Below are positions 1 to 14,002 of a DNA stretch of 64,000 nucleotides, piece by piece. The stretch is from contig NW_024040374.1 in the NCBI RefSeq assembly GCF_014851395.1, positions 23,475,695-23,539,694 on the forward strand, written 5' to 3'. The notes under the pieces are model-generated. The model searched no databases, was not told the origin of the DNA, and saw only the letters and a program-made list of their open reading frames with translations. Source of the DNA: Micropterus salmoides (taxonomy: Eukaryota; Chordata; Actinopteri; Centrarchiformes; Centrarchidae). The stretch's first letter is position 1. Each line of letters starts with the position of its first letter. A program made the position numbers and the translations under genes.

Positions 1-1542
1 ATAGAGCAACCACAGTTTTAGTGCAAGGAGTGTGTAGATGTGTGTGTTTGTGTGCAATCCGCTCACAGCACCACCCCACCCCTTTATCCAGCACTATCCA
101 TCACATTTTGCAGGTTCCTTGACAGGAGCTGGGAATTAAGTAGTTCTGTCTTAGAAATGTCTGAAAGCGTCTGGTGAATGTTTGAGTATGGTTTCGAATT
201 TTCATCGCCAACCAGCGCTGTGGTTGGTCTGAGAGCAGTGAGGGGAGTGTGATAATGCAGGTAGCCTTAAACACCAGGGATGGAAAGACTACTAGACTAG
301 CCAGCTTAAAGAGAAGCACTGTTATAGACTTGAGCAAGTAGAAGTAAGAATAAAAACTACTCAAGTAAATGTAAAAACAGAGCTAACAGTTGTTTTATTC
401 CATAGATAATTGTCAAAAGACCAATGTGGGATCCTGAGAGTGAATATTTCACACATTTCAGTATAATTATACCATACCAGCAGGGGTAGAAGAAGTATTC
501 AGAGCCTTTACTTGAAAGAATATTTCAGGGGAGTACTCTTATTCACTTTCTTAATGGTAGGGATGAAAAGAGCAATAGCACTCTCATGTCTGTCCATTAA
601 ATACGAAACCACAGCCAGCAGCCAGTTAGCTTAGCACAGAATAAAGCAAATGAGTGTTTACTTAAATGTTAAACTATTCCTTTAAGTTAAAGTAGTAATA
701 CCACAGTCTAAAACCCTAAGTTCGAGGATGGAGCTTGGTTTGTTTAACAACTGGTTTGTTTAGCAAGTGTACATCTGGTTAACTTAGCGCACAGTCGCTA
801 CCAGCTTTTCTATGGGAACCGTCTGTGACTGTCTAATGTGAAAGCAACATCCTGTTGTTGGCCAAGGTGGAGCCAATAATAGTTACTTTATATACTCCCG
901 GGTGGTTTAATTTACAGAATAACAATGCATCATATTAATATGATCATTGTAGGTTCTTAAAATATGAGTATTAAGTAACTAAAGCTGTCAAAGTGCAAAG
1001 CGTTGTGGAGTGGAGCAGGCTGAAAAGTACAATATTTCCATCTCAAAGGCAAGTACAAGTACCTCACCAACCTTTCATGAGTACAGTACTTAAAAAAATG
1101 TACTTAGTTACTATGCACCACTTCTAAACAGTCCATTTGAAACTCAGTCAAACTGGTCAAACATTTTTCCTTCATGAGAACTCATTTTCACGGGTTGCCA
1201 ATGAAGAAAAAGAGGAAACTAAATGTAATATCAAATCTTCCTAAATGTGTCATGACAACATAATAAAGGCCATCCTGTAAAGTCTGGACTTTCCAAAAGT
1301 ACATGATCAAAAACGGACTTACAGTAAATCAACGTAAAACCACTGCTTTGAAGCACCAGTAAACAAAAAAACAGCACTCACTTCCCTCTCTTGGTAAAAT
1401 ACAGGATGAGTGTTTATGGTTAAACACACATCAGGGCACAGAGTAGACGTTAATCTGTTGACCTTCATGACAGTTTCCATATTCATCTTCTTGTCTGTTT
1501 ATTTCTTCTAGTCTTTCAATCAGACATGTTGTTGTGTCTCAG
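1..1542. other. Non-coding sequence, probably an upstream intron of ddr2, with repeat fragments
   Basis: I found no exon here. The first recognisable ddr2 exon begins at 1543 in mid-protein, so the signal-peptide exon must lie left of the window and this stretch is most simply intron. It contains pieces of common teleost dispersed repeats: a TTAGCTTAGC-type fragment near 575-660 and an AAGTA-rich fragment near 350-540 and 1030-1130. The reverse-strand ORF near 101-364 has no family features and I treat it as chance. Confidence 0.6.
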
Positions 1543-1681
1543 GTGTGTGTCGGTATCCTCTGGGCATGTCAGGAGGGCAGATACAGGACGAGGACATCTC
1601 AGCCTCCAGCCAGTGGTCTGAATCCACCGCTGCTAGATATGGCAGGTAGGTCTGCGTCTCACACACGCACACATACACACA

Positions 1682-1723
<42 letters not shown>

Positions 1724-1950
1724 ACACCTGTGTTCCTCTATCCCTGTGGGGACATGTCATTGACATAATGCTTTCCTTAGCCCTTTACCCTACCCTTAAC
1801 CATAACTTAATTCCACCCCAACCCTAAAACCAAGTCTTAAACCTCAAACAGCCCTTTAAACTTGTGAGGTCCAGCATTTTACTTCCCACAATGCTTTCGG
1901 ACCTCAAGTATAATGGAATCCTAGTGTTTCAACCCCAAGAATAACACCCA

Positions 1951-1983
<33 letters not shown>

Positions 1984-4900
1984 ACACTCTCTTTCTCATT
2001 ATCAGGGTAAACATAGGCTACTAGCACGTTTTTGTGTGTGTATGTTTACCTTGATGAAGAGAGTGTGTGTGGCTTCTTCTGTTAGGTGCCCATGCCTGTT
2101 TATTTGCAGTAAGCCACAAACTGGGGTATCAGTTCTACAGCCACATGATTAAGGAGGCATTCGTGTGTGTGTGTGTGTGTGCACGCACACAGAAGAACAT
2201 GGGTGGCCTTCAGTAAGTAGGCCTATCAGCATAATGATGTAATACACTTTCCCCATCCATGGCTGTGTTTTCAGTCTCGCCCAGCTCCCCCTCTTCCCTG
2301 CCAGCCCCTTGCCCAAAATTAACACTTTGAGATGAATTTACGACACAGGCTGTCACCGAGGTGTTTTTATAACAGGCTGTAAGAACTGAAATCCACCACC
2401 ACACTCATTTTTACTTTCCTCTCACCTTTTCCTCTCCATCCTGTACTAATTTTTCTTTTCCCTCGCTCTTTTCCCTTTCCTGCTGTAATTCTTATGTGAA
2501 CATCCACCCGCCGCCATTTCATCTTTTCCCTCTCCCTCCTTTTCTGTCTGTGTCTCTCCCAGGTTGGACTTCGAGGAGGGCGATGGTGCGTGGTGTCCAG
2601 AGATAACAGTCGAGCCAGACAGCCTGAAGGAGTTCCTCCAGATTGACCTGCGCTCGCTCCACTTCATCACCCTTGTGGGCACCCAGGGTCGCCACGCGGG
2701 AGGCATCGGTAATGAGTTCGCCCAGATGTACAAGATAAAGTATAGCCGCGATGGAAGCCGCTGGATCTCGTGGAAAAACAGGCAGGGCAAGCAGGTCAGT
2801 CAACCTATCATAACCTCTACACTGGCTTTCGTGTCACTGGATCATCTATTTTGACCTTTATAACAAACTTATGTTAAAGATGCACTTTGCACTGATACTC
2901 ATCATCTGCTCTCAGGTCATATTTGAATGGCCTGTCATTGTTTATACCTGGCATGACTGTGTTTATAGTCATAATAACAGATTATATATTGAACTGATTC
3001 ATTAATTCTATATTATCTGATGATGATATAAGGAGGCCTTGACTTGCAGTTTCAATCATTCACAGTCAGTAGTGAGCTTCTTCAGGAGGTCAAGGTCTGT
3101 TTGTTTTACCTGCAGGTGATTGAAGGAAACAGGAACGCTTACGACATCGTACTCAAGGACCTCGAGCCACCAATCATTGCCCGCTTCGTCCGCTTCATGC
3201 CCGTCACAGACCACTCCATGAATGTCTGCATGAGAGTGGAGCTCTACGGCTGTGAATGGCTGGGTAAGAGGTGGCTGAGTTAGAAAGGAAAAGACTGATA
3301 ACAAGAGAGAGGACGGAAGTGGGGAACAAAGATCACCGCTGGGCAAAGGCACCACTCCTGACCCTTGAGCCCATAAAGACAGGATCAGCTGACTCTTTCA
3401 CCTGTTTATAACACATAAGACACTGTTTATATTCTTAAATTATGTACACTGCAATAATCATGTCACTTACTAAATAAGCTCTTAAATAACCACCTAATGC
3501 ATGAAACGGTACAATTTTAAATGTTTTTGAGTATGGAAACCTGGTGAAATTTCAGATCCAATCAAACTAGAAGAAGAGAAAAATCAGACAAACATGAAAG
3601 TAATAGCACCACTGGCTAAAAGTGAGGTTTTGGTTATATTATTTGTTTCTTGTCCTTCCACTTTGCTGTTAATGAGAATATATATATTGGTTTGATTGGA
3701 AGTGTAAAAAACAAAGTAAATAGATGATAAGAAAAGCACATTCTTGGATAGCTGAAACTTTGTGGGCAGGAAAACGGTGAGACAGGTGTCACCAGGTCCT
3801 GTAATAAAACATTTTTGCATTAATGGTAAACTCTACCCATATCTTGTGTGTCACTTGGTCAATATTTCTCTATAATTCAGCTGGACATATTGGTGGCTCT
3901 AATAAGCGTAAAACTCTCAACTACAATTTAGAGGTTTTGAGCAATCATCCGTTTGCACAACATGAGTTTGGAATGATGGACTCACAGAAAATATTACAGG
4001 GTTATGTAATCTAAAAAAAATGAATAATGTTCTATGCTTTACAGATGGTCTTGTGTCATACAACGCTCCAGCAGGACAACAGATGAGTTTGCCTGCAAAC
4101 CCAGTTTATGTCAACGATTCTGTCTATGATGGAGCTATCATCCACAGGTGTGTGTGTGTGTGTGCGCGTGCGTGCATGTGTGTGTGTTTCATTATTCCCC
4201 CCTCCTTCCTTTTTCACACACCACTACACTGCTTCATCATTGCTCTCATCCTTTGTCAGTACTTTTCCTCCATCACCTTGTTGTTGCCCGGTCACCATGG
4301 TGAAAGCAAAGAGACACGCGGTGGTGAGCGGGGTCGCTCTGGTAGTTTACTGTTAGGCAATACCGCATGGGAATGACTGAGTCAACCATGCTCACGAAGT
4401 TTGAAAAAACAGAATGAACAAATCCGTCTCCTGTTGACAGTAGTGTTTGGATTATGGCATGGTGAATAATGTCCTCCATGACACAGGCAGACTTCCTTCT
4501 CTCTGTCCAGGCAACAGCAGAGGGAAAAGAAAATGGCCTTTATAACAATATCACAGCCAACAGCAGAAGTGATGATTGGTTTTAAAATGCTGCCATCTAG
4601 TGTTAAATGGTTGTACCATAAAAAAAACTTTTAACAGAAGCGCTATCTTTGAAGATAAAAGATGCTGCTAGGGTGTGTCTGCCTGTCTCCTAAACTCTAT
4701 TTTCTCTGTTTCTCAGTATGACAGAAGGTTTGGGCCAGCTAACTGATGGAGTGTGTGGTCTGGATGATTTTACGCACAGTCACGTCTACAATGTGTGGCC
4801 CGGGTATGACTACGTGGGTTGGAACAACGAGAGCTTCCCTAGTGGATATGTTGAAATCATGTTTGAGTTTGACCGCACTCGAAACTTTACCACCATGAAG

Positions 4901-7900
4901 GTGAGGCTCCTGATTATTAACTCGAGCTCATATTTCCCCCCAGTGTTCAGTTTTTACTTCACTCATCAGTACTAAAAGTCTCCCCATGTGCCGTTATCTG
5001 CGTCCAGGTCCACTGCAACAACATGTTCTCACGGCACGTCAAGGCCTTCCGCCAGGTGGTGTGTTACTTCCGCTCTGAAGCAGACTGGGAGGCCTCCCCA
5101 CTCTCCTTCAGCCCCGTGGTGGACGAGAAGAATCCCAGCGCCCGCTTTGTCACCGTCAACCTGGCCAATCACATGGCCAGTGCCATCAAGTGCCAGTTCT
5201 TTTTTGCTGATGCCTGGATGTTGTTCAGCGAGATCACCTTCCAGTCAGGTAGACTGTGTATAAGTTAGCTTGTAAGCCGTCTGATTTGAGATGAACAATT
5301 CAGTTCTGATCAGCTTTGTGCCATCTGGCCTTTCAGATACAGCCATGTACAACACCACGCTGACTCCACCCGAGACAGGACTACCACCTAACATACAGCC
5401 AGGTCAGTATACACACAGGCATTCCCCCCACCCCAACAAAAAGAAAATTCTTTCTGCAGTAACACAGTATAAAAGGAGAGAGAAAAGAGGATAAGACGAT
5501 TGAAAACATTAAAATTCTGGTACTATACATGCTACAAAGTACAATAAAAGTTTCCTGTGATCAAGAACAATAAGAACGGGGATAAGATAACGTGCCAAGC
5601 TGTGCAGGGAACCGTGAGACAGTTTATCAGAATTAAGAGCATTCATTGCACGTAGAATAAATGTCAAATTCCTAAAGGAGAGGATGATCTGGATTTGCTG
5701 TGATGGATGTAGCAATGTTACAGTTGATTCCTGTTTTGCACATTTTAGATCCCCGTACATGTGCACCAACAAATCAGTGAGAAGGTCAGATTCAAAGATG
5801 AATCTGTAAAATAACATCCTTTTAAAAACATTTAACCTGTGTAGAAAACAGCTCTTTGCACGTTCTACTTCTTGCCCTTTAGCATCAGTCTGAGATGGTG
5901 GAAGCAATGTTTGGCTTTCCTTTTAATGATAATAATAGTAATACATTTTATTTGATGCGTCTTTCATGGCACTCAAGGTCACCTTACATCAGACAAAAAG
6001 TAAGCAGCAATAATAATTGTGTGTATAAAGTCTGTGTGAGTCCAAACTTTATGCTTTATGCTAATAAATACAATAATAATAATAAATAGTTGTCAGTCAG
6101 GAAAGAGGCTCCCTGCTCCTTTTCTTCTTCAAACCAACAAAATAGAAAGAGAGCTTGAGTGAGCTAAAGATAAATATAAAGACATAATCTCCACCTGAGC
6201 TATAATCTAACATTTCAACCTGTCATAGCATGAAAAGTACAGGTGGAGCTAATAACATTAATTAATTGGCTCTCTTCCATTTAGGTATCAGCATGCGGTT
6301 TTTCATTCACGGTCCTTGATTTGGCACATCTTGCTGGAATGAAGCCATTATTAACACTCCTAGTTACATTGCTGTTTGACAAGTCACACTACCTGCCGTG
6401 ACAAAGGTTTATTCTGCTTTTGCAAAAGAAAAAACCCAGAAACGTTTACTTTTTACTAGTTATTTAGACTGGCAAATACTTACATATACGGTACACATAC
6501 ACATGCAGTATAGTCTCCATCTTAATAAGATGTCCCTCCCCGTTCCCTCCACAGAAGACGACCCCACACACAAAGTAGATGACAGCAACACCCGGATTCT
6601 GATTGGTTGTTTAGTGGCTATCATCTTCATCCTTGTGGCCATCATTGTCATTATCTTGTGGAGGCAGGTGTGGCAGAAGATGTTGGAGAAGGTGAGATGC
6701 TGTTAAGCGATGTTGTGCATTGCCATTGAGATGCCTGAGTCTTCTTTCGGGAGGTGGTCAGATGTGCTCCTTCACCCCCCACGTCCTTCATTCTAGGCTT
6801 CTCGCCGGATGCTGGATGATGAACTAACTGCTAGTTTGTCAATACAGAGTGAGACGTTCGCCTACACCCACAACCAGTCGAGTACAATCAGTGAGCAGGA
6901 GTCTAATTCCACCTATGAGCGCATCTTCCCCCTCGGCCCCGACTACCAGGAGCCATCACGCCTCATATGTAAGCTGCCGGAGTTTGCTCAGTGCTTAGAG
7001 GAGTCTGGTAGGTGGATACACAAGTCATACTTACATATATACGTCCATTTAAATTGATTTTCAACACATCCCTTATCTCATTCAGATTCCTAGTTAGAGT
7101 TTTGCGTATTGTGTTCCAGCCTCTACCAGCACAGCAGCTTCTAAATCCACCACAGCTACTGTAGCCCAAGATGGCGTCCCTCATTACGCAGAGGCAGACA
7201 TTGTGAACCTGCAAGGCGTGACTGGAAGCAACACATATGCCATCCCTGCACTAGCTATGGACCTGTTGTCAGGGAAGGATGTTGCAGTGGAGGAGTTCCC
7301 ACGGAAGCTGCTCACATTCAAAGAGAAGCTGGGAGAGGGCCAGTTTGGAGAGGTGTGTGCCACACTTCAACAGCTCCTGTTGCAGCTTGAACTTAAAGCA
7401 CAAGTGAAGCTCTAAATGTTGTATTCCCCCTCTCCTCTCTCTCCTTTGTGCTTCCTCTCCCTCTCAGGTACACCTGTGTGAAGCAGAGGGGATGCAGGAG
7501 TTCATGAATGAAGAGTTTATGTTTGACATCTCTGAGGACCAGCCAGTTTTAGTGGCTGTGAAGATGCTCCGTTCAGATGCAAACAAAAATGCAAGGTAGC
7601 GACTCTAGATGCCCGAGTGATTTGCACTGAATACCTAATGTTTAGCCTGTACCGGAAACTGAAAAGAAATATTTGGAATGAAAAGGTGAAAGAAAGTCAC
7701 TTACCTTTTGTGTTTTGGGTAGGAATGACTTCCTGAAAGAGATAAAGATCATGTCACGCTTAAAGGACCCCAACATCATTCGCCTGCTAGCTGTGTGCAT
7801 CTACAGCGACCCACTCTGTATGATCACAGAGTACATGGAGAATGGAGATCTCAACCAGTTTCTGTCCCGCCATGAACCCGAGGGACAACTTGCTCTGCTC

Positions 7901-8783
7901 AGCAATGCACCTACTGTCAGGTGAGCGGTGGTGAACACACAAGTAGGAGACAGCTATAGTTTTTGTCTGACACATGACATGCTTTCTTTTCCCCCCTCTC
8001 CAGCTTCAGTAATCTGTGCTACATGGCCGGTCAGATAGCATCAGGGATGAAGTATCTCTCCTCTCTAAATTTTGTTCACCGAGACTTGGCCACGCGGAAT
8101 TGCCTGGTGGGCAAAAACTACACGATAAAGATAGCTGACTTTGGCATGAGCAGAAACCTGTACAGTGGTGACTACTATCGCATCCAGGGCAGAGCTGTAC
8201 TGCCGATACGCTGGATGTCATGGGAGAGCATCCTGCTGGTAAGGACCACTGCTTATTGAAATATTTGACTTCTGTTATAGGTAAAAAAAAAAAATCCTTT
8301 ATTTAATGTTTTCTTGACGCATTTGTTGAGCCTCCCCATCATGTGTGTATCTCCCTGGAATTTAACGAACAGATTTCCAAATTGCGCTGGAAAATTAGCT
8401 CATCACTGTTTTCTTGTGCAGGGAAAGTTCACCACAGCCAGCGATGTGTGGGCCTTTGGGGTGACCCTGTGGGAGATACTAAACTTCTGTAAGGAGCAAC
8501 CTTACTCTCAGCTCACTGATGAGCAGGTGATAGAAAACACAGGGGAGTTTTTCAGGGACCAGAAAAGACAGGTGAGCGTTAATAAAAAAAAGTTTCATCT
8601 CCATACAAAAACCTGTGAATCCCTGACTTAATTTCTTTCTTAAATCCCCTGGGCGCGCAGATCTACCTGCCTCAGCCTGTGCTCTGTCCAGACTCGCTCT
8701 ACAAGATCATGCTCACCTGCTGGAGAAGGAACACAAAGGAACGGCCCTCCTTCCAGGAAATACATCGAGCCCTCCTGGAATAA
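1543..8783 (+). CDS. ddr2: Discoidin domain receptor tyrosine kinase 2 (5' partial)
   Basis: Single-pass receptor tyrosine kinase that binds fibrillar collagen. Exons: 1543-1645, 2563-2794, 3116-3263, 4045-4147, 4717-4900, 5008-5248, 5337-5402, 6555-6691, 6797-7007, 7120-7352, 7468-7595, 7723-7920, 8004-8238, 8422-8571, 8661-8783. All junctions are GT-AG and in phase, giving 829 residues plus TAA; only about 26 N-terminal residues (signal peptide) are missing against the family length of about 855. Order: discoidin domain (starts CRYPLGMSGG), discoidin-like domain, short juxtamembrane exon, transmembrane exon 6555-6691 (LIGCLVAIIFILVAIIVIIL), long cytosolic juxtamembrane region, kinase. Kinase motifs: GEGQFGEV, VAVKM, HRDLATRN, DFG and activation loop DYYRIQGR, so it looks active. 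The match is much closer to DDR2 than DDR1. hsd17b7 follows on the same strand, as in human. Confidence 0.95.
1672..1725. repeat. CA-dinucleotide microsatellite
   Basis: Nearly pure CA repeat with small interruptions inside the ddr2 intron after exon 1543-1645. A second, shorter CA tract lies at about 1954-1981 and a GT tract at about 2164-2181. These produce the long histidine/threonine or valine/cysteine open frames seen here, which are not genes. Confidence 0.9.
4147..4178 (+). repeat. GT microsatellite abutting a ddr2 5' splice site
   Basis: The donor after the exon ending at 4147 reads AG|GTGTGTGTG and continues as a GT-rich run broken by GCGC. The splice donor itself is therefore part of the repeat. 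Confidence 0.75.
5917..6016 (+). repeat. Dispersed repeat fragment beginning AATGATAATAATAG
   Basis: The stretch resembles a common fish repeat that starts with (AAT)n and runs into a segment about a table-sized product overlapping TTTATTTGATGCGTCTTTCA and AGGTCACCTTACA. It lies in the ddr2 intron between exons 5337-5402 and 6555-6691. The assignment is from memory of similar sequences. Confidence 0.45.
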
Positions 8784-10525
8784 CAGCCGTAAGCCAGGGC
8801 AATATTTAAGACAGTGATTCCCAGTCTGCTCATCTCTGGAATAAATGGTGCATGACAAGAGAAGACCATGATTTCAGACACAATCCAGGTTTAAGCTATC
8901 TTGTTTCAGTAGAGAAACGGGTGAGAGCCACCTGTGGGCTCTTTGGGAAACACTCTTTCATGGACTTGCACACTACATTGATGGACTGCCAGTGTGTTTT
9001 GGTGTGTGTCAGACTTTAACTAGCACAATCACGTCGGCTAAGATGTTTAATAGACATACATGTATTCTTAGAAAATCTATTCTGTTTCATAATACACAAA
9101 CCCCGGAACTTACACAGAAACGTGAACAAGGTTTGGTTGTGATGAGGAAGCCAAAGTTAAATGTAGCAAGTGACATTCGGCACTTTTGAAAACTGTATTT
9201 TTAATTATGTAAATTAATATTAGTTCACATTTCCCATGTTACAGTGTTTGACAGCAAACACATTGTTGAAGAACCTTTTTGTGTTTTCTTTTGGAAGACT
9301 GCTTGAATGTAGAGGGAGAGCATTACTGTTACATTTCATTGAATTTCAAGTATTTCATCTCAATTTCTCAGACAAACTCCACACGTTTAGAATAACAAAT
9401 ATCAAGTAGTCTTTCTCATCTCCCTGTAGTTATGGTGATTTGAACATGACGTGTATATGAGTGTGCATTTTCAATAGATAAGTCTGCATCTCAAATAGCA
9501 ATATTTTGTATTGATATTTATATGTTCATATGTGTTTGTTCTGTTTATGTTGATATATTTGTGGATTAATATGCTCTTTAATTGACGGGTTTGGAGTATC
9601 ATATTTGATTTTGTAACTTTCCTGTTCTACCAAACTGCTCAAGAAAAGTTTTTGTTTCCCACTGCTCTCTGTTATTGTCTTGCATTGATCACAAACTGTT
9701 TGATCAGAGTCATCAGATGTTGCAAGGAGCTTATGGGGAAGCCATACTGTGTTATGGCCATGTGCAGCATCACAGGGAAGATGTTACTGAGTGGGGTGTG
9801 GGTGTCGAACGAGAGAATGCATATGAGCTTACAGTTCGTCTCAGCTGACAGAATATATATTGCCTTTTGAATCAGGAATGTAGAAGAAATTGGAATATTC
9901 AGGCTGAATAATGTGTTTGATTGGAGTGATGGAATTAGTGACTGCTTCAGATTAGATTTACAGGTTTTAGTTTTTTGTTCTTTATTGATGTATGCTGGAT
10001 TCTGACTTCTTATTTTCTGGCATAATTCTGTGTATAACCCTCTAACAGCTTGAACTTCACACTGCATTACACTGTTCCAGCCAGTTCAGCTGTATGCCCT
10101 GTTGTCAGAGGCCCTTGTCCCACTTACCTAGAACATAAAGACACTCATGTCTGCCCTAATGCATGGTACTTTCAACTCGTATGTGGAAGTCATCCATATC
10201 TTTGTGTGTTTCGCCATGTAGGGGAAAAATATGTATGAGTAAGTTAAATATGATATCCCATTTGGAGAAAGATTTGGGTATTTGTGAAGCACGGTGTGAT
10301 TCCCAATGGAAATCTTGTCATGGCATTTTCAATTCTCTACGGTTGTAAATAAATCTGAGGCAGATGTATAGCTGTAAAAAAAAAAAAAAAAGCAATGGCA
10401 CCCTGGCAGATTTCTTGATTAGTTTTATTACATATTTGTACTAAGTGATTCTATTTCAGTGAGAATGTTTTTACAGAAATTGTAAACAAAAGTTGTACAT
10501 TGATAGACATAATACAAATAAAATT
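8784..10525 (+). other. ddr2: ddr2 3' UTR
   Basis: About 1.7 kb of AT-rich, non-coding sequence follows the TAA stop. There are two candidate AATAAA signals, at 10,348-10,353 and 10,517-10,522; a 15-base A run follows the first at about 10,377. The small open frames in this span have no family features. Confidence 0.65.
10517..10522 (+). terminator. ddr2: Poly(A) signal, ddr2
   Basis: Exact AATAAA. An alternative AATAAA lies at 10,348-10,353. Either leaves roughly 300-460 bp before the hsd17b7 start codon. Confidence 0.5.
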
Positions 10526-10599
10526 TAAACAGGGAAAAATTTGTCTTGGAGAGCTCTTGTCTTTTGTATAAGTACTGAATATATTCAACTGTGTGGGCG

Positions 10600-10813
10600 G
10601 CCCTTCAAGCTGAGCCGACTGGTATCAGGATCTGATTGGCTGACTGCCGCTGTAGTGTCCAATCACAACATGGAGGCGGAGTGATGACTATGACTCCACA
10701 GGAGGGGACAACTTTAGGTGGACCAGGCACACAACTTGTTGCATTGACAGAGCATTTAGCCATAAAATTAGTGTTTTCTGTATGCAGATCGTTTCTAGCT
10801 TGGACCTGAAAAG
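10600..10813 (+). promoter_or_regulatory. hsd17b7: hsd17b7 promoter / 5' UTR region
   Basis: This short gap between ddr2 and hsd17b7 holds two CCAAT-type boxes in opposite orientations: ATTGG at 10,635-10,639 and CCAAT at 10,659-10,663. No TATA box is evident. Paired CCAAT boxes are common in promoters of sterol-pathway genes, where NF-Y works with SREBP, but I cannot point to a convincing sterol-response element. Confidence 0.45.
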
Positions 10814-13800
10814 ATGAACAAGGTGGTTTTGGTGACGGGAGCAAATAGGTAATGGCCGTCTTTATTGTTTTTATAAACCTAAAGTCTGGCAACCTAAGTG
10901 TAATGGATGCATAGCATAAGAGACCTTCAAGATCTTTAATGAAATCTTTTGAATTTTTAGCTGAAATCTTGTCAAGAGAGTCCCAACCCAGATACAGGAT
11001 AAGTTTGTCATACAGTAGCCTACATGTATGTGGAATAACAAGAATTTTTTTGGTGTAGCTGCTGTTTTTTGGTAGTAATAATAGGTGTTACACTACAATA
11101 CACTTGTGTTTCCCTGCAGTGGCATTGGCCTGGCCCTGTGTGAGCGCCTCCTCTCACAGGACACAGAGGGCCTGCAGCTGTGCCTGGCCTGCAGGAACAT
11201 GCGCAGGGCTCAGGCTGCCCGCTCTGCCCTCCTCACTTCTCACCCTGCAGCCCAGGTGGCCCTGCTGCAGATGGACACCAGCAGCATCTCCTCAGTCATC
11301 ACTGCTGCACAGGAGGTCAAACTCAGGTTGGAGGATTGACTCGCAGCAGCATGGCAATCAAACGCACATTCACAGACAGAATAGTCAACAACAACAGCAC
11401 GGTGCAAGTTACATTCTAGACACGTCTGTTTAATATTTGTAAAAGAACTGAATATGTGTGACTTTGGTTGTCTACTGCAGGTATAACCGACTGGACTACC
11501 TCTACCTCAACGCAGGCATCATGCCAAACCCACAGTTTGATGTAGAAGCCTTTTTCAAAGGCCTTTTCTCCAGGTGCTTTGTTAATTTTACATCCTACAC
11601 TGGATATGTGTATTAGAAACACCTGACGCAATAATATATAGTATCTATTTTAAAATTGCTTATGTGAAACATCTATTTCCCATGCTGCCTTAGAGCGCAT
11701 ATTTTTACAACATCTTTTTTGCAGCAATGTCATCACCATGTTTGCCACTGGCGAAGGGATTCTGCAGCAGAAGGACTGTGTCAACGCTGATGGCCTGCGA
11801 GAAGTTTTCGCGACCAACCTCTTTGGTCACTTCCTACTAGTGAGTGACTGCTATTTTGGCTACTGAATTATCTAGCACTAGCAGTGTGGTCTGAGCCACA
11901 CATTGAATCTAATACAAAACCATGTTCCCTTCGGTTTTCTGCAAGGAGAGAAAAGCTGTTTAACCTTGATGGAATAAATATAGGTGATACTAGATCTGTC
12001 TGTCACGTAGCAACGAAGCTCATTAAAAATTAACAGCGGGAACTGTTTTAGCCATAAGGTCACTGCAGACACTTTTCTGTTTACTGTGCGGTTTCAGATG
12101 GAATCTGACGTGTATTAAGTTGCCATCACAGAGAAACCCTCTCAAAGTTTCTGCTTACACTTTAAAGAATCCATCTTTGCTGCTGTTTTCACACATTGTT
12201 TAGTGAGAAAAACACTTTTTGGCTGTAGTTTTGGTAAGGTCTTTCTGAAATACTCACCAAAGTTTTGTATGAAGTTAATTTTGCTGATTAGTTTAAGGCA
12301 GGGGTCCAAGGTCCTTGAGGAGGTTCTAGGGGGTCCTCAGCAAACATGTGAAATTGCAATTTAAAAGAAAGCATGGCACATTTAAATCTTAATATATTAT
12401 ACACAATTCTTTAATTCTATTATTCCACCCATAATGTGACAGAATGTGTGAATAATTTGGTCATGAGTTTCATACACTTTCTATAATAAACTAAAAAAAT
12501 CCTGTCAGATGGGGGGACCCTGGGACAAAATCTTATCAAATCGGGCTCCGTGGTCTAATTTGTGTCAGTTTAACCGTGGCATGATAAAGTTTGAGAACCA
12601 CTGGTTTGATCTGAACTTTTGTCTACATGGAAAGAGATGTCATTGTCGTTGCTGCTTAAAATCTACATCTTAACCAGTTAGTTCAAGATATAGATGTATA
12701 AAAGTGCAATTGTATGTTAATTTAAAAAAAGTGAGATACAGTTGTGTCACCCATTTCTCATACAAACAACCACGTTTCTAAAATAAAGTTTAATTTTCTT
12801 ATTTAGCTGTGAAGGTTCTCACTGAGGTTAAATAGCTGGGATTCCCTGCCAGTCAGTCAGAACTGAGGCAAACTGTAGTGGAAAATGTGTACACATTTCC
12901 TTTGATTTATGAAAAGATATTATTTTAGACTGAAACTGAGCCTTAATGACTTGTTAAGATTTTTCTTTAACTGAGTATTGTAAGGCTGTGGCCTTCTCCT
13001 CTGTTATGGCCCAGATCAGGGAGCTGGAACCAGTTCTGTGCCATGCAGGCCGGACCTCCCAGCTGATCTGGACCTCCTCCAGCAATGCTCACCGCTCAGC
13101 TTTTAACCTTGACGACATACAGCACCAGAGAGGCACCCAACCTTACAGCTCCTCCAAATATGCCTCCGACCTGCTCAGCCTGGCGCTCAACACACACTTC
13201 AACAAGCAGGTTGGCTCTTGCACACCTCACATGCATGCCTGCAAGGTGAACTTTTTTTTATACCTCCCAAGATTTTGATGAGCGTGATCTTGCTTTTATT
13301 GTGCTCTCTAGGGTTTGTACTCATCCGTCATTTGTCCTGGTTTTGTGATGACCAATCTGACATTCGGTATCCTGCCCTCCTTCCCAGCCTTCCTCTGGAG
13401 CCTGCTCATGCCTGTCTTTTGGCTTGTGAGTGCCACTCTTGACAGTACAAATTATTGACACATACGTTTTTTTCCCCAGTTAGTCGTGTCAAATTGGAAT
13501 TATTTGGTAATATGCATCTTTCTTTCATGGGCTCAGATAAGACTGTTCACCAACACTTTCACCCTAACACCTTATAACGGAGCTGAAGCTCTGGTAGGTA
13601 AAACACATTTACAAATTTCCATACACAGTTTAGTACAAATTAATTCATGAATGCTGCTCTGTCTTGCAGTTTTGGCTATTTAAGCAAAAGCCTGAATTAT
13701 TGGACCCTCAAGCCAAGTACCACAGCTTAACATCTGGGCTGGGCAACAACTACACACAACCACGTAAGGTATGGCAAAGGAATACTATCCATTGAAATTA

Positions 13801-14002
13801 GGTTTGAATAGTCTTGGTAAATAGTTCATGTAGTCAGTTGTGTGTCTTCTGTTCCGCTTTGCAGATGGATATCGATTTGGAAACATCAGAGGCTCTGTAT
13901 GAGAGGTTACTGCAACTAGAAAGTGAAGTGAGGGAGAAACTGAAGGAAAAACAAAAAGAATCCCAGCATGCTCACAGTCCTGCAGGACCTGGGTCATCTT
14001 GA
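10814..14002 (+). CDS. hsd17b7: 3-keto-steroid reductase / 17-beta-hydroxysteroid dehydrogenase type 7
   Basis: NADPH-dependent short-chain dehydrogenase/reductase of the ER. The family reduces the C3 ketone of zymosterone-type intermediates in post-squalene cholesterol synthesis and can reduce estrone. Exons: 10814-10848, 11120-11326, 11481-11573, 11725-11839, 13015-13209, 13312-13425, 13537-13593, 13670-13768, 13865-14002; all in phase, 350 residues (human 341). The cofactor motif TGANSGIG near residues 8-15 is split by the first intron. LNAGIM follows, then the catalytic YSSSK motif in exon 5. A hydrophobic stretch in exon 6 (FPAFLWSLLMPVFWL) fits a membrane-associated segment. The start ATG has A at -3. 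The closest recalled match is HSD17B7 throughout. Confidence 0.95.

Noticed and set aside
1520..1827. Open frames on both strands rich in T/H or V/C residues
   Set aside because: They are translations of a CA/GT microsatellite plus a shadow of the real ddr2 exon in another frame.
5509..5907. 132-codon reverse-strand frame inside a ddr2 intron
   Set aside because: No domain, no splice context and AT-rich composition like the surrounding intron.
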